DNA of 64,000 nt from Buchnera aphidicola (Astegopteryx bambusae) (lineage in GTDB: Bacteria > Pseudomonadota > Gammaproteobacteria > Enterobacterales > Enterobacteriaceae), in the NCBI RefSeq assembly GCF_039365365.1, contig NZ_CP134985.1, positions 62,001 to 126,000 of the forward strand, in the 5' to 3' direction. The position numbers and the translations under genes are program-made. Below, one piece after another: positions 18,212-27,971 of this stretch (position 1 is the first letter of the stretch; the number at the start of each line of letters is the position of its first letter). The notes under the pieces were generated by a model, which had not been told where the DNA came from, did not search any database, and worked only from the letters and a program-made list of their open reading frames with translations.

Positions 18212-18810
18212 TAAAAGATATTGTAATAGTAAATACTGGAGCGTCTAATATATCTTCTTTAAAGATTGCTATTAATAGATTAGGATATGAAGTATCAGTT
18301 TCAAAAAATTATAAAAAAATTAGAAATTCTAAAAAATTATTTTTGCCTGGTGTTGGGAATGCATCACATGTAATTAAATTTATGAAAAATAAAAATATTT
18401 TTGAAGAAATAATAAATTATAAAAATCCAATTCTTGGTATTTGTTTAGGAATGCAATTATTTTGTAAAGATAGTGAAGAAAGTAAATTAGGCGAAGTGAT
18501 AAATACTTTAAATATTATAAACAATTCATGTATATTAATAAAAGATAAAAAATTATCTGTTCCACATGTGGGATGGAATAATGTAGTACATAATAACAAT
18601 ATTTTATTTAAAAACATTTTTCAAGGAGAAAGATTTTATTTTGTACATAGTTATATAGTTCCAATTAATAAAAATACTATTTCTAGTACTTTTTATGGAG
18701 AATATTTTTCTTCATCTATAAAATACAAAAATTTTTTCGGAGTTCAATTTCATCCAGAAAAATCTGGAAAATCTGGTTCATTACTATTAAAAAACTTTTT
18801 ATTGGTGTAA
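18208..18810 (+). CDS. hisH: Imidazole glycerol phosphate synthase, glutaminase subunit
   Basis: Class I glutamine amidotransferase that supplies ammonia to HisF. The triad is visible: Cys79 in GICLGMQ, with His182 and Glu184 in QFHPEKSG. Length 200 (196 in E. coli). Start ATG in the ATGA overlap with hisB; hisA follows two bases after the stop. Confidence 0.97.
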   Translation: MIKDIVIVNTGASNISSLKIAINRLGYEVSVSKNYKKIRNSKKLFLPGVGNASHVIKFMKNKNIFEEIINYKNPILGICLGMQLFCKDSEESKLGEVINTLNIINNSCILIKDKKLSVPHVGWNNVVHNNNILFKNIFQGERFYFVHSYIVPINKNTISSTFYGEYFSSSIKYKNFFGVQFHPEKSGKSGSLLLKNFLLV

Positions 18811-18812
18811 AA

Positions 18813-19559
18813 ATGATAATTCCTGCTTTAGATATATTGAATAATAGTGTAGTTAGATTATATAAAGGTAATTATAAAAAAATAAAATTTTATGAAGACG
18901 ATCTATTTTTTTTAATAGAAAAATATAGATTAGAAGGAGCGAAAATACTTCATTTGGTGGATTTAGATGGAAGTAAAAATCCAAAAAATAGACAAAATAA
19001 TTTTATAGAAAAGATTTTAAAAAATGTGAATTTGTCTATACAAGTAGGTGGGGGAATAAGAAATATTAAAGATATAGAAAATTTATTATTATATGGAGCT
19101 AAAAGAATTGTTATAGGATCTTCCGCTATTGAAAATGTTTCAGAAACAAAAAAATGGTTTAAAAAATATGGTGATAAACTTGTTTTGGCTATAGATGTAG
19201 TGTGCGAAAAAAAAAATTTGAACATAATTAAAATAAATGGATGGACTAAATCATCAAATAAAAATATGATTGACATAATTTCTGAATATGAAAAATGTGG
19301 TTTAAAACATTTATTATGTACTGATATTAATAGAGATGGAACACTAAATGGTCCAAATTTTTCACTATACAAAAGTATAACTAAAAAGTTTAAAAATTTA
19401 TTTGTGCAAGCTTCTGGTGGTGTAAAATCTTTGAAAGATATAAAAAAAATTAAACATACAAATGTATCTGATATTATAATTGGAAGAGCTTTTTTAGAAA
19501 ATAGATTTAAAGTTTCGGAGGCTATTTCATGTTGGCAAAAAGGATCATTCCTTGTTTAG
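18813..19559 (+). CDS. hisA: ProFAR isomerase
   Basis: TIM-barrel isomerase of the fourth step of histidine synthesis. Catalytic aspartates are in IIPALDI (Asp7) and CTDINRDGTL. Phosphate-binding GGGIRN and ASGGVKS loops are present. Length 248 (245 in E. coli). The last 31 bases overlap the start of hisF, a larger overlap than elsewhere in the operon. Confidence 0.97.
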   Translation: MIIPALDILNNSVVRLYKGNYKKIKFYEDDLFFLIEKYRLEGAKILHLVDLDGSKNPKNRQNNFIEKILKNVNLSIQVGGGIRNIKDIENLLLYGAKRIVIGSSAIENVSETKKWFKKYGDKLVLAIDVVCEKKNLNIIKINGWTKSSNKNMIDIISEYEKCGLKHLLCTDINRDGTLNGPNFSLYKSITKKFKNLFVQASGGVKSLKDIKKIKHTNVSDIIIGRAFLENRFKVSEAISCWQKGSFLV

Positions 19560-20305
19560 ATATAAAAAATAATAAAATTGTTAAAGGAATAAAATTTAAA
19601 AATCATAAAATAATATCTGAAAATATATTATCTATAGTAAATAGATACATGTTAGAAGGAGCTGATGAATTGGTTTTTTATGATATTTTAGCTTATACAG
19701 AAAATAAATTAGCTAACAAAAATTTAGTGTATAAGATATCTAGAATTTTAAATATACCTTTTTGTGTTGCTGGAGGTATAAGAAGTGTAGAAGACGCTAA
19801 TAAAATACTTTCTAATGGAGCAGATAAAATTTCTATTAATTCACCAGCAATTGATAATCCAAATTTAATAAGTTTACTTGCTAATAAATTTGGAAAACAA
19901 TGTGTGGTTGTAGGAATAGATTCATTTTTTAACAAAAAGTTAAATAAGTATTTTGTTTTTAAATATACAGGAGATTCTAAAAAAATTGTTAATACAAATT
20001 TATATACATATGATTGGGTGAAAAAAGTACAAGAACTTGGAGCTGGAGAAATAGTTTTAAATGTAATTAATTTTGATGGTTTAAATTTAGGTTATGATAT
20101 AAAACAATTAAAAAAAATAAGAAAAATATGCAGAGTTCCTTTGATTGCTTCTAGTGGGGCTGGATCTTATAAACACTTTTATGATGTGTTTAAAAATGCT
20201 AATGTAGATGGAGCATTAGCAGCATCAGTTTTTCATAATAAAAAAATTCATATTAAAAAATTAAAAAATTTTTTGTTTAAAAAAGGTATAGAAGTAAGAT
20301 TATGA
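19529..20305 (+). CDS. hisF: Imidazole glycerol phosphate synthase, cyclase subunit
   Basis: TIM-barrel cyclase that uses ammonia from HisH to form imidazole glycerol phosphate and AICAR. Motifs: AKRIIPCLDI (Asp11), VAGGIRSVEDA, and SSGAGSYKHF. Length 258, as in E. coli. It begins inside hisA and ends in an ATGA overlap with hisI. Confidence 0.97.
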   Translation: MLAKRIIPCLDIKNNKIVKGIKFKNHKIISENILSIVNRYMLEGADELVFYDILAYTENKLANKNLVYKISRILNIPFCVAGGIRSVEDANKILSNGADKISINSPAIDNPNLISLLANKFGKQCVVVGIDSFFNKKLNKYFVFKYTGDSKKIVNTNLYTYDWVKKVQELGAGEIVLNVINFDGLNLGYDIKQLKKIRKICRVPLIASSGAGSYKHFYDVFKNANVDGALAASVFHNKKIHIKKLKNFLFKKGIEVRL

Positions 20306-20910
20306 CTATAGAAAAAATTTCTAGTTTAATTAACTGGGAAAAAGTAAATTATATGGTTCCAGTTATAATACAGAATAATTATTCTGGAAGAATTTTAATG
20401 TTAGGTTATATGAATAAAACAGCATTAAAAATTACTATTGATAAAAAAGTTGTAACTTTTTATTCTAGAGTAAAAGATAGATTATGGACTAAAGGGGAAA
20501 CATCTGGAAATTTTTTAAAAGTAATAGATATTGTGTTAGATTGTGATTTTGATACTGTATTAATTTTAGTAAAACCTATTGGTAATACTTGTCATCTTAA
20601 AAATAAAAGTTGTTTTAAGTATAAAAAAACTTATTTTGATTTTTTATATATATTAGAAGATATAATAGAAAATAGAAAAAAATTTTTTAAAGATTCTTAT
20701 ACACATAAATTATATAGTTCTGGAATTAAAAGAATAGCTCAAAAAGTAGGAGAAGAATCTGTAGAAACAATTTTATCTTCTTTAGAAAAAAATACTAATA
20801 AATTTGTTAATGAAGTTTCAGATTTATTATATCATTTATTAGTTTTGATACATGCAAAAAAATTAAATATGTATAAAATAATACATAATTTATTTAAAAG
20901 AAAAAAATAA
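20302..20910 (+). CDS. hisI: Bifunctional phosphoribosyl-AMP cyclohydrolase / phosphoribosyl-ATP pyrophosphatase
   Basis: HisIE fusion catalysing steps two and three of histidine synthesis. The N-terminal cyclohydrolase has FYSRVKDRLWTKGETSGN and the zinc-site GNTCH. The C-terminal MazG-like pyrophosphatase has KVGEESVE and NEVSDLLYHLLVL. Length 202 (203 in E. coli). It is the last gene of the his operon, with gnd 47 bases downstream. Confidence 0.97.
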   Translation: MTIEKISSLINWEKVNYMVPVIIQNNYSGRILMLGYMNKTALKITIDKKVVTFYSRVKDRLWTKGETSGNFLKVIDIVLDCDFDTVLILVKPIGNTCHLKNKSCFKYKKTYFDFLYILEDIIENRKKFFKDSYTHKLYSSGIKRIAQKVGEESVETILSSLEKNTNKFVNEVSDLLYHLLVLIHAKKLNMYKIIHNLFKRKK

Positions 20911-20957
20911 TTAATAAATTTGTTTTATTTTATCTATTTTTATATTGGTGAAATAAT

Positions 20958-22361
20958 ATGGAAAAAGAGCAAGTTGGAATAATTGGTATGTCCGTAATGG
21001 GAAGAAATTTGTGTTTAAATTTGGAAAGAAATGGATATTTTGTTTCTATCTTTAATAGATCTTATAAAAAGTCTAAAAAAATTGTTTTAGAACATCCTAA
21101 AAAAAATATTTTTTGTTTTAAAAAAATTAAAGACTTTATTTTTTCTATGAAAAGACCCAGAAAAATATTTTTATTAGTTCAGTCTGGTATTGTTGTAGAT
21201 AAAGTAATTAAATCTATTTTATTATATTTAAATAAATACGATATAATAATAGATTTAGGAAATTCTTTTTACAAAGATACTATAAAACGAGAAATATATT
21301 TAAATAAATTAAATATAAAATTTGTTGGAGCTGGAATTTCTGGAGGGGAAATGGGAGCGCTTTTAGGTCCTTCTATTATGCCTGGTTGTAAAAAGAGTGT
21401 TTATGATAATATAAAACATATTTTTTTTGACATATCTGCAAAATATAATAAGACACCTTGTGTTGATTATATAGGACCTGATGGTTCTGGTCATTATTTA
21501 AAAATGGTACATAATGGTATAGAATATGGAGATATGCAGATAATAGCAGAATCTTATTGTATATTAAAAAATTTATTAAAGTTGAATAATAAGGAAATAT
21601 CGAATATTTTTAGTACATGGAATAAAGGAGAATTAAATAGTTATTTAATAGAAATAACCAGTTTAATTTTTTTAAAAAAAGACACAGATAAAAAATATTT
21701 AATAGATTTAATATCTGATGCAGCAAAAAACAAAGGAACTGGAAAATGGGTTTGCAAAAGTTCTTTAGAGATAGAATCACCATTGTCTTTAATAATTGAA
21801 TCTGTAATATACAGATATATATCTTCTTTAAAACACGAAAGGAATTGTGCTTCCAAAATTTTAATAGGTCCAAAAAAACAATTTTTGTGTAAAGACAAAG
21901 ATGCATTTATAGAGGATCTTAGAAGATCTTTATATTTTAGTAAAATAATTTCTTATTCTCAAGGATTTTCACAATTGTATAAAATTTCTAAAAAAAAAAA
22001 ATGGAATTTAAATTATGTTAACATTGCTAAAATTTTTAGATCAGGTTGTATTATTAGAGCAAAATTTTTAAATAAAATAATAAATGCCTATAAAAAGAAT
22101 ATTAATTTAAAAAATTTATTATTAGACAAATACTTTTCTAAAATAATTTGTAATTATCAATTTTCTTTAAGAAAGATTGTATCTTCATCTGTTTTATATG
22201 GTATATCTATTCCTGCTTTTTCTTCTGCAATTTCTTATTATGATAGTTATAGATCTAAAAATTTGCCTTCTAATTTGATACAAGCACAACGTGATTTTTT
22301 TGGATCACATGAATATGAAAGAATAGATGTAAAAGGTAGTTTTCATACTAATTGGAAATAA
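20958..22361 (+). CDS. gnd: 6-phosphogluconate dehydrogenase
   Basis: NADP-dependent oxidative pentose-phosphate enzyme giving ribulose-5-phosphate, CO2 and NADPH. Visible: GIIGMSVMGRNL (nucleotide fold), GAGISGGEMGALLGPSIMPG (substrate loop), HYLKMVHNGIEYGDMQ (catalytic Lys) and near the end AQRDFFGSHEYER. Length 467 (468 in E. coli). gnd also lies near the his operon in enterics. An in-frame A12 run occurs near 21990-22001. Confidence 0.97.
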   Translation: MEKEQVGIIGMSVMGRNLCLNLERNGYFVSIFNRSYKKSKKIVLEHPKKNIFCFKKIKDFIFSMKRPRKIFLLVQSGIVVDKVIKSILLYLNKYDIIIDLGNSFYKDTIKREIYLNKLNIKFVGAGISGGEMGALLGPSIMPGCKKSVYDNIKHIFFDISAKYNKTPCVDYIGPDGSGHYLKMVHNGIEYGDMQIIAESYCILKNLLKLNNKEISNIFSTWNKGELNSYLIEITSLIFLKKDTDKKYLIDLISDAAKNKGTGKWVCKSSLEIESPLSLIIESVIYRYISSLKHERNCASKILIGPKKQFLCKDKDAFIEDLRRSLYFSKIISYSQGFSQLYKISKKKKWNLNYVNIAKIFRSGCIIRAKFLNKIINAYKKNINLKNLLLDKYFSKIICNYQFSLRKIVSSSVLYGISIPAFSSAISYYDSYRSKNLPSNLIQAQRDFFGSHEYERIDVKGSFHTNWK

Positions 22362-22496
22362 TTTATATAAAATTGAAAAAAATATGTTTTATTCATGTTT
22401 ATAATAAGTTAAATACAAATATTAATTTTTTTAAAAAATTATTTTATATTGTTTAAAATATTTTTTAAAATATTTTTTTAATGTGGTTAAGATAAT

Positions 22497-24128
22497 ATGA
22501 AAGATAAAATTTTAGTTACTTGTGCATTTCCTTATTCTAACGGGCCTATTCATATAGGTCATTTATTAGAACATATTCAAGCAGATATATTAGTAAGATA
22601 TAATAGAATGAAAAATAATAAAATTTGGTTTATATGTGCTGATGACGCTCATGGAACTGCAATAACATTAAAAGCTAGAAAAAATAATGTTTCAGAAAAA
22701 TTTTTAATAAAAAATATTTTAAAAGAACACAAACAAGATTTTATTAACTTTAATATATCATATGATAAATATTATTCCACACATTCTAAGGAAAATTTAT
22801 ACTTAGTAAAAAAAATATTCTATATTTTAAAAAAAAATAAATTAATTAAAAAAAAAATAATTAAACAATTTTATGACAATTATAAAAAAATATTTTTACC
22901 GGATAGATATGTATTTGGCTCTTGTCCTGTTTGTAATAGCAATAAAGAATATGGTGATAATTGTTCTTCTTGTGGAGCTTTTTATTCGGTAAATGATTTA
23001 ATTAATCCAATGTCTATTTTTTCAAAAAAGACGCCTATTTTAAAAGAAACTGAACATTTATTTTTTAATATATCATATTTTAAAAAAATTCTAAAAAAAT
23101 GGATTTTTTCAGATGTTTTTAGCAATAATGTCTATAAAAAAGTTTTAGAATGGTTTAATATTGGATTAAAAGATTGGAACATATCTAGAGATTATCCTTA
23201 TTTTGGTTTTAAAATACCTGGTTTTAAAAAAAAATATTTTTATGTTTGGTTTGACGCTTCAATTGGATATATTAGCACTTTTAAAAAATTATCTTTAGAA
23301 AAAAGTGAAATAAATTTTTCTGAATTTTGGGATAAAAATAGTAATACAAAATTATATAATTTTATAGGAAAAGATATAATTTATTTTCATAGTATATTTT
23401 GGCCTTCTATATTAAGTGCAATAAATTTTAGAAAACCTACTAAGATATATGTTCATGGTCATGTAAAATTAAATGATAAAAAGTTTTCTAAATCTAACAA
23501 CTATATTATTAGTGCAAAAAAATGGTTAAAACATTTTGATTCTGATAGTTTAAGATATTATTATGCGTCTAAAATTTCTAATAGTATAGATGATATTAAT
23601 ATTAGTGCTAATGATTTTATTAATAATGTAAATTCAGGTTTAGTAAATAAAATTGTAAATTTAGCTTCTAGAAATGCCAAATTAATAAATAAATATTTTG
23701 ATGGAATGCTTTCAAAAAAAATGAATGATTCTTATATTAAAGAATATAATAATTTTCTTAATAAGTTCAATAAAATAAATTACTTTTTTGAAAATGTTGA
23801 ATATAAAAATATAATTATAGAAATTTTAAAAATTTCTGATTTTGCTAATCTTTATATAAGCAAAAAAGCTCCGTGGAATTTTGTAAATAATAATAATTTA
23901 AGTTATGTACAAAACGTTTGTTCAATGGGGATAAATTTTTTTATAGTAATTATGACATATATTAAACCAATAATACCAGATTTGTCTAATAAAGTAGAAG
24001 ATTTTTTAAATATGTCTTTAACTTTTGAAAATATAAAATTTCCATTATTAAATCATAAAATTTCTAATGTAAAGATATTATATAAAAAAATTTTAATTAA
24101 AGATTTTGAAAAATTATTAAAAAAATAG
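22497..24128 (+). CDS. metG: Methionyl-tRNA synthetase, lacking the C-terminal dimerisation domain
   Basis: Class I synthetase charging both initiator and elongator tRNA-Met. HIGH is at residues 19-22, the zinc knuckle cysteines are at 143, 146, 156 and 159, and KFSKS stands at 329-333 in place of KMSKS. The protein stops at 543 residues. The E. coli enzyme has 677, the extra part being an EMAP-II-like tRNA-binding and dimerisation domain. The E. coli enzyme cut to about 550 residues is known to be an active monomer, so this is probably a working monomeric form. The stop lies only six bases from the convergent tilS stop. Confidence 0.95.
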   Translation: MKDKILVTCAFPYSNGPIHIGHLLEHIQADILVRYNRMKNNKIWFICADDAHGTAITLKARKNNVSEKFLIKNILKEHKQDFINFNISYDKYYSTHSKENLYLVKKIFYILKKNKLIKKKIIKQFYDNYKKIFLPDRYVFGSCPVCNSNKEYGDNCSSCGAFYSVNDLINPMSIFSKKTPILKETEHLFFNISYFKKILKKWIFSDVFSNNVYKKVLEWFNIGLKDWNISRDYPYFGFKIPGFKKKYFYVWFDASIGYISTFKKLSLEKSEINFSEFWDKNSNTKLYNFIGKDIIYFHSIFWPSILSAINFRKPTKIYVHGHVKLNDKKFSKSNNYIISAKKWLKHFDSDSLRYYYASKISNSIDDINISANDFINNVNSGLVNKIVNLASRNAKLINKYFDGMLSKKMNDSYIKEYNNFLNKFNKINYFFENVEYKNIIIEILKISDFANLYISKKAPWNFVNNNNLSYVQNVCSMGINFFIVIMTYIKPIIPDLSNKVEDFLNMSLTFENIKFPLLNHKISNVKILYKKILIKDFEKLLKK

Positions 24129-24134
24129 TACTTT

Positions 24135-25459
24135 TTATATATAATTTTTCCATGAAATTTTCCAAAAATTTTTTTTATTAATAGTTTTTTTATTTAATAC
24201 TACAAACAGACCTATTGCAGATATAAAAGTTTCATTATAAAATAATAATGGTATATCATTTCTATATATATTAGGTATTTTAAATTTTTTCCATATTTTT
24301 TTTATTTTACAAGATTTTTTATTTTTATATATTTTTATATTACCTTGAAATTGAAATCTAATGTTTATTAAATCTTTTTTGTCTGGAGCTGGAATGTTTA
24401 TGATTCCTTCTTTACTTTTTTTTATATATCCTAATTTATTTGGAAGTTTTATTTTTTTAAATGGATAATGACAAAATATTATTAAATTTTTTATATTTGT
24501 TACAATTTTTATATAGTATATAATATTTTGACATTTTTGTATTTTATAATTTTTTAATTTTATTGAAGAAAATTTATTTTTATTACATAAAATAAAATCT
24601 TTATATATTTGATGTATTATTTTGTAAGACAAAAATTTTTTTGTTAATTTTTTTAGCCAATATCTAATTATTAAAATTCCAATTTTTTTTGGAAATATTT
24701 TTATTTTATTTATTTTTATTTTTGTATTTGTTATTTTACATTTTTTTAATATAGGATATATAAAAAATCTTATTATACTTTCATTTTCTTGACATATTTT
24801 TGTAGTTCTATATAAATTTTTTTGAATAAATGGCCATCTTTTTATTAATATTGGTGAAACCTTTAATCTAATAAAATTTCTATCAATACTAGTATCAAGA
24901 TTACTTTCGTCATTTATCCATTTTATATTATTATTTTTTGCCCATTTTTCTATTTTTTTTTTTTTATATTTATAAATGGACGAATTAAAAGTTGTTTATC
25001 ATTACCAAATTTTGTTAATTTTTTCATACAAGATAAACCGTTTGGCCCACTACCTCTTTTTAAAGATAATAATAAAGTTTCACATTGATCATCTAAATGA
25101 TGTCCTGTTACGATTATTTCATTTTTTAATAATTTTTTTTTTATTATTTTATATCTATATTCTCTTAATGAATTTTCTAAATTTTTTTTAAATTTTTTAT
25201 TTATTTTTTCTGAAATAAATGTTATATTATTTTTTTTACATTCTTTATAACAATGATTTTCCCATAATTGTGAAAATTTGCTAATGTTATGATTTATGTG
25301 TATTGCTCGTATTTTTATTTTATTTAATATTTTTTTTTTTAATTTAATAAATTGATGAAGTAAAACTGTAGAATCCAACCCGCCGCTATATGCAATTAAT
25401 ATTTTTTGTGTTTTATTTAAATATTTTATAATACTTGATATTAAAAATTTTTTTTTCAT
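24135..25459 (-). CDS. tilS: tRNA(Ile)-lysidine synthetase TilS, interrupted by one frameshift in an A13 tract
   Basis: TilS converts C34 of tRNA-Ile(CAU) to lysidine, which is essential for reading AUA. The first part (25459 to 24950) has the PP-loop AYSGGLDST and HHLDDQCETLLLSLKRG, then hits a TAG at 24950-24952 right after a run of 13 adenines on the coding strand (24953-24965). The following frame continues the family without a stop (WINDESN, DRNFIRL, then a PLLFYNE end) to 24135. Together the parts give about 441 codons, near the 432 of E. coli. Adding one A, or removing two, restores the frame. Transcriptional slippage at poly(A) tracts is known to rescue such genes in Buchnera, so it may still be functional. 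The start is 27 bases after the tRNA gene. Confidence 0.85.
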
Positions 25460-25485
25460 AATAATATAACTATTATTTATAATTT

Positions 25486-25559
25486 TACGTCCGAGTGGAT
25501 TCGAACCACTGACATCCATCATGTCATAATGGCACTCTAACCTTCTGAGTTACGGACGT
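25486..25559 (-). tRNA. tRNA-Val (anticodon GAC)
   Basis: A 74-nt cloverleaf on the minus strand: acceptor ACGTCCG/CGGACGT, discriminator A, D arm ACTC-AGAAGGTTA-GAGT, anticodon stem CCATT/GATGG with loop ATGACAT, five-base variable loop, and T arm AGTGG-TTCGAAT-CCACT. The anticodon at positions 34-36 is GAC, reading GUC and GUU valine codons. The overall sequence resembles E. coli tRNA-Val(GAC). The 3' CCA is not encoded. Position 32 is A, which could pair with U38, an unusual choice. It sits directly upstream of tilS and may be transcribed with it. Confidence 0.9.
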
Positions 25560-25701
25560 ATAATAAAAGTTTTAAAAATTATAATATACAAATAGTATTT
25601 TTTCAATATATATATAGTTTTTTAATAATTAAATATTTTTATATAATTTTTTTTATTATATATTATGTATATAAATATTTTAACAAGATTTTTTTAATAA
25701 T

Positions 25702-27891
25702 ATGACTTTTATCGTAGAAATATCTCTGCCTATACCAATCAGAAAAACATTTTTTTATTTTTATAATTTTTATAAAACACCTATTATTGGTGGTAGAGTG
25801 TTAGTAAATTTTAATAATAAAAAAACTTTAGGTGTGATATTATCTTATAAATTATATAAAAATAAGGATATTAATATAAAATTGAAACAAATATCTTTTC
25901 TAGTTGACAAAGTTTCTATTTTTAATAAAAGTGTATGGAAAACTATGTTATTATGTTCTAAATATTATAAATGTTCTATGAATTTTATAGTTTTTTTTAG
26001 CATCCCTAATTTTTTTAAAACTAAAAAAATTATAAAAAAAAATTTAACATATACATGGTCTATTACCGATTATGGAAAATTTTTAAAAGAAAATTTTTTA
26101 AAAAGATGTAAAAAACAGATTTTTGCTTTAAAATTATTGAGAAAAAATGATCTTAGTTTAAAAAAATGTAAAGAATATAAATTATCTAATTATGTTTTAA
26201 ATGAATTAAAAAAAAAAAATATATGCGTGAAAAAATATGTTTTTTGTAAAAAAGTTTTTTATAAAAAATTTAAATTGCAAAATAATATTTTTTTTAAAAA
26301 AAATATTTTTTCTAAAAACAAATTATTAAAAATAATAAATAATTTAAATGTTTTTAAGGTATGGCTAATTACAAATATGTTATTTTTTGAAAAATTAAAA
26401 TTTTATGCAACGTTATTTTCAGAAATATTAAAAAAAAAATTAAAAATTTTGTTTATAGTTCCTAATATTATTTTGTTAAATAAATTTAATAATGAATTTA
26501 GAAAAAATTTTTTTTTACCTGTATTAATATATCATTCTAAATTAACAGAAAATGAAAAATTTTTTTGTTGGAAAATTTTTAATAAACAGAGTCCTTTAAT
26601 AATAATATCTACTAAAATAGGAATTTTTTTACCAATTATAAATTTAGGAATGATAGTTATTGATGAAGAACACAATTGCGAATATAGAATTATAGACAAA
26701 TGGATTTTTAATGTTAAAAATGTTTTATTATTAAGAGCATATTATGAAAATGTTCCTGTTATTTTAGAATCTTTTACTCCAGAATTGAATACTTTATATA
26801 ATGTTAATAATAAAAAAATAGAAAAAATAAAAATATTTAATAAAACAGAAAAATTATATAAAAAAATAGAAAAAATTTTTGTAGATATTAGTTCTCAAAG
26901 GTTTATGGGTGTGTTTTCAATTTATTTATTAAATAAAATGAAAAAAACATTAAAAAAAGGAAAAAATATATGTATTATATTTGATGGTATTTATAATATG
27001 TTTTTTTTTTTAAGTTGTTCTGTGTGTAAATGTGTATTAAAATGTAATTTTTGTAATCAGATTTGTGAATTTAATACATGTGAAAATAAAATTTTTTGCA
27101 GATTTTGTTTTACTGAAAAAAAAAAAATATTTTTTTGTGAAAAATGTGGAAATAAAAAATTTAATTATAAAAAATGTAATATAAAATTTTTAATAAAAAA
27201 TATAAAGGAAATTTTTTATAATATATCTGTAGTTTTTTTAAAAAATAAAATTGTTAATAGAAATATTAACATTAATTCAAAATGTATTTTTGTAGTTAGC
27301 AATAAAGATATTTATAAATATGAATTAAAAAATGTAAAATTATTAGTTTTTCCTTATATAGATGTATTTTTTTATTTTCCAAATTTTAGATCTATAGAAA
27401 AATTTAGTCAAGCATATTTTAATATAATAAAGTTTTTTTTTGATAAACTAAATTTTTCTTTTAGTGTATTTGTACAAACTAAATTATATAAAGATAATTT
27501 GTTTAAAAAATTTTTTTTTTCTGGATATTTTAATTTTTCTAAATATTTGTTAAAAAATAGAAAAAAATGTAATTTGCCTCCTTTTAGTATTCATGCAATT
27601 TTAAAATTAGAGAGTAAAAATAAAGATAAATTATTTATTTTATTAAATAAAATAATTTTTTTCTTAAAAAATTCAACTTTTTTAAATATAAAAAATTTTT
27701 TTTTTATTAATACTAATTATATTTATTTTAATAAATATAGAAAAATATTTTATTATAAAATATTAATATCTTATTCTTCAAAAAATTTTTTAAGAAAAAT
27801 TTTTGATAAATTAATTAATAATTTTAAACTTTTTTTATATGTTAATAATATAAATTTAATATTTGATATAGATAATGTAGAAAGTATTTAA
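25702..27891 (+). CDS. priA: Primosomal protein PriA with eroded helicase motifs
   Basis: PriA recognises stalled replication forks and recruits the replisome. The frame is full length, 729 residues against 732 in E. coli. Eight zinc-binding cysteines are all kept (439, 442, 448, 451, 466, 469, 479, 482), each three positions from the E. coli numbers. The DEEH box is at 321-324. The Walker A loop is not: where E. coli has GVTGSGKTE, this protein has NMLFFEKLK, with only the lysine (Lys231) in place. The NRRG, GTE, GTQM and RAGRAG helicase motifs are also unrecognisable. ATP-driven unwinding is therefore doubtful, while fork and protein binding could persist. The identification is secure from the DEEH and cysteine regions and a C-terminal LPPF segment. 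Confidence 0.85.
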   Translation: MTFIVEISLPIPIRKTFFYFYNFYKTPIIGGRVLVNFNNKKTLGVILSYKLYKNKDINIKLKQISFLVDKVSIFNKSVWKTMLLCSKYYKCSMNFIVFFSIPNFFKTKKIIKKNLTYTWSITDYGKFLKENFLKRCKKQIFALKLLRKNDLSLKKCKEYKLSNYVLNELKKKNICVKKYVFCKKVFYKKFKLQNNIFFKKNIFSKNKLLKIINNLNVFKVWLITNMLFFEKLKFYATLFSEILKKKLKILFIVPNIILLNKFNNEFRKNFFLPVLIYHSKLTENEKFFCWKIFNKQSPLIIISTKIGIFLPIINLGMIVIDEEHNCEYRIIDKWIFNVKNVLLLRAYYENVPVILESFTPELNTLYNVNNKKIEKIKIFNKTEKLYKKIEKIFVDISSQRFMGVFSIYLLNKMKKTLKKGKNICIIFDGIYNMFFFLSCSVCKCVLKCNFCNQICEFNTCENKIFCRFCFTEKKKIFFCEKCGNKKFNYKKCNIKFLIKNIKEIFYNISVVFLKNKIVNRNININSKCIFVVSNKDIYKYELKNVKLLVFPYIDVFFYFPNFRSIEKFSQAYFNIIKFFFDKLNFSFSVFVQTKLYKDNLFKKFFFSGYFNFSKYLLKNRKKCNLPPFSIHAILKLESKNKDKLFILLNKIIFFLKNSTFLNIKNFFFINTNYIYFNKYRKIFYYKILISYSSKNFLRKIFDKLINNFKLFLYVNNINLIFDIDNVESI

Positions 27892-27971
27892 ATCTTTATG
27901 TTAAAATATAATTTTGTTTGTTATATATTTTACTTTTAAAATATCAAAAATAATTATTTTAGGAATAATTT

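Noticed and set aside
24633-24949. A noncoding gap between two separate tilS-like genes
   Set aside because: The second frame is open without a stop from 24135 up to the A13 tract and encodes the middle of TilS, so this is one gene with one frameshift.
25460-25522. tilS start at 25522 giving an N-terminal MMDVSG extension
   Set aside because: The added codons are the tRNA-Val gene read in frame; the real start is the ATG at 25459.
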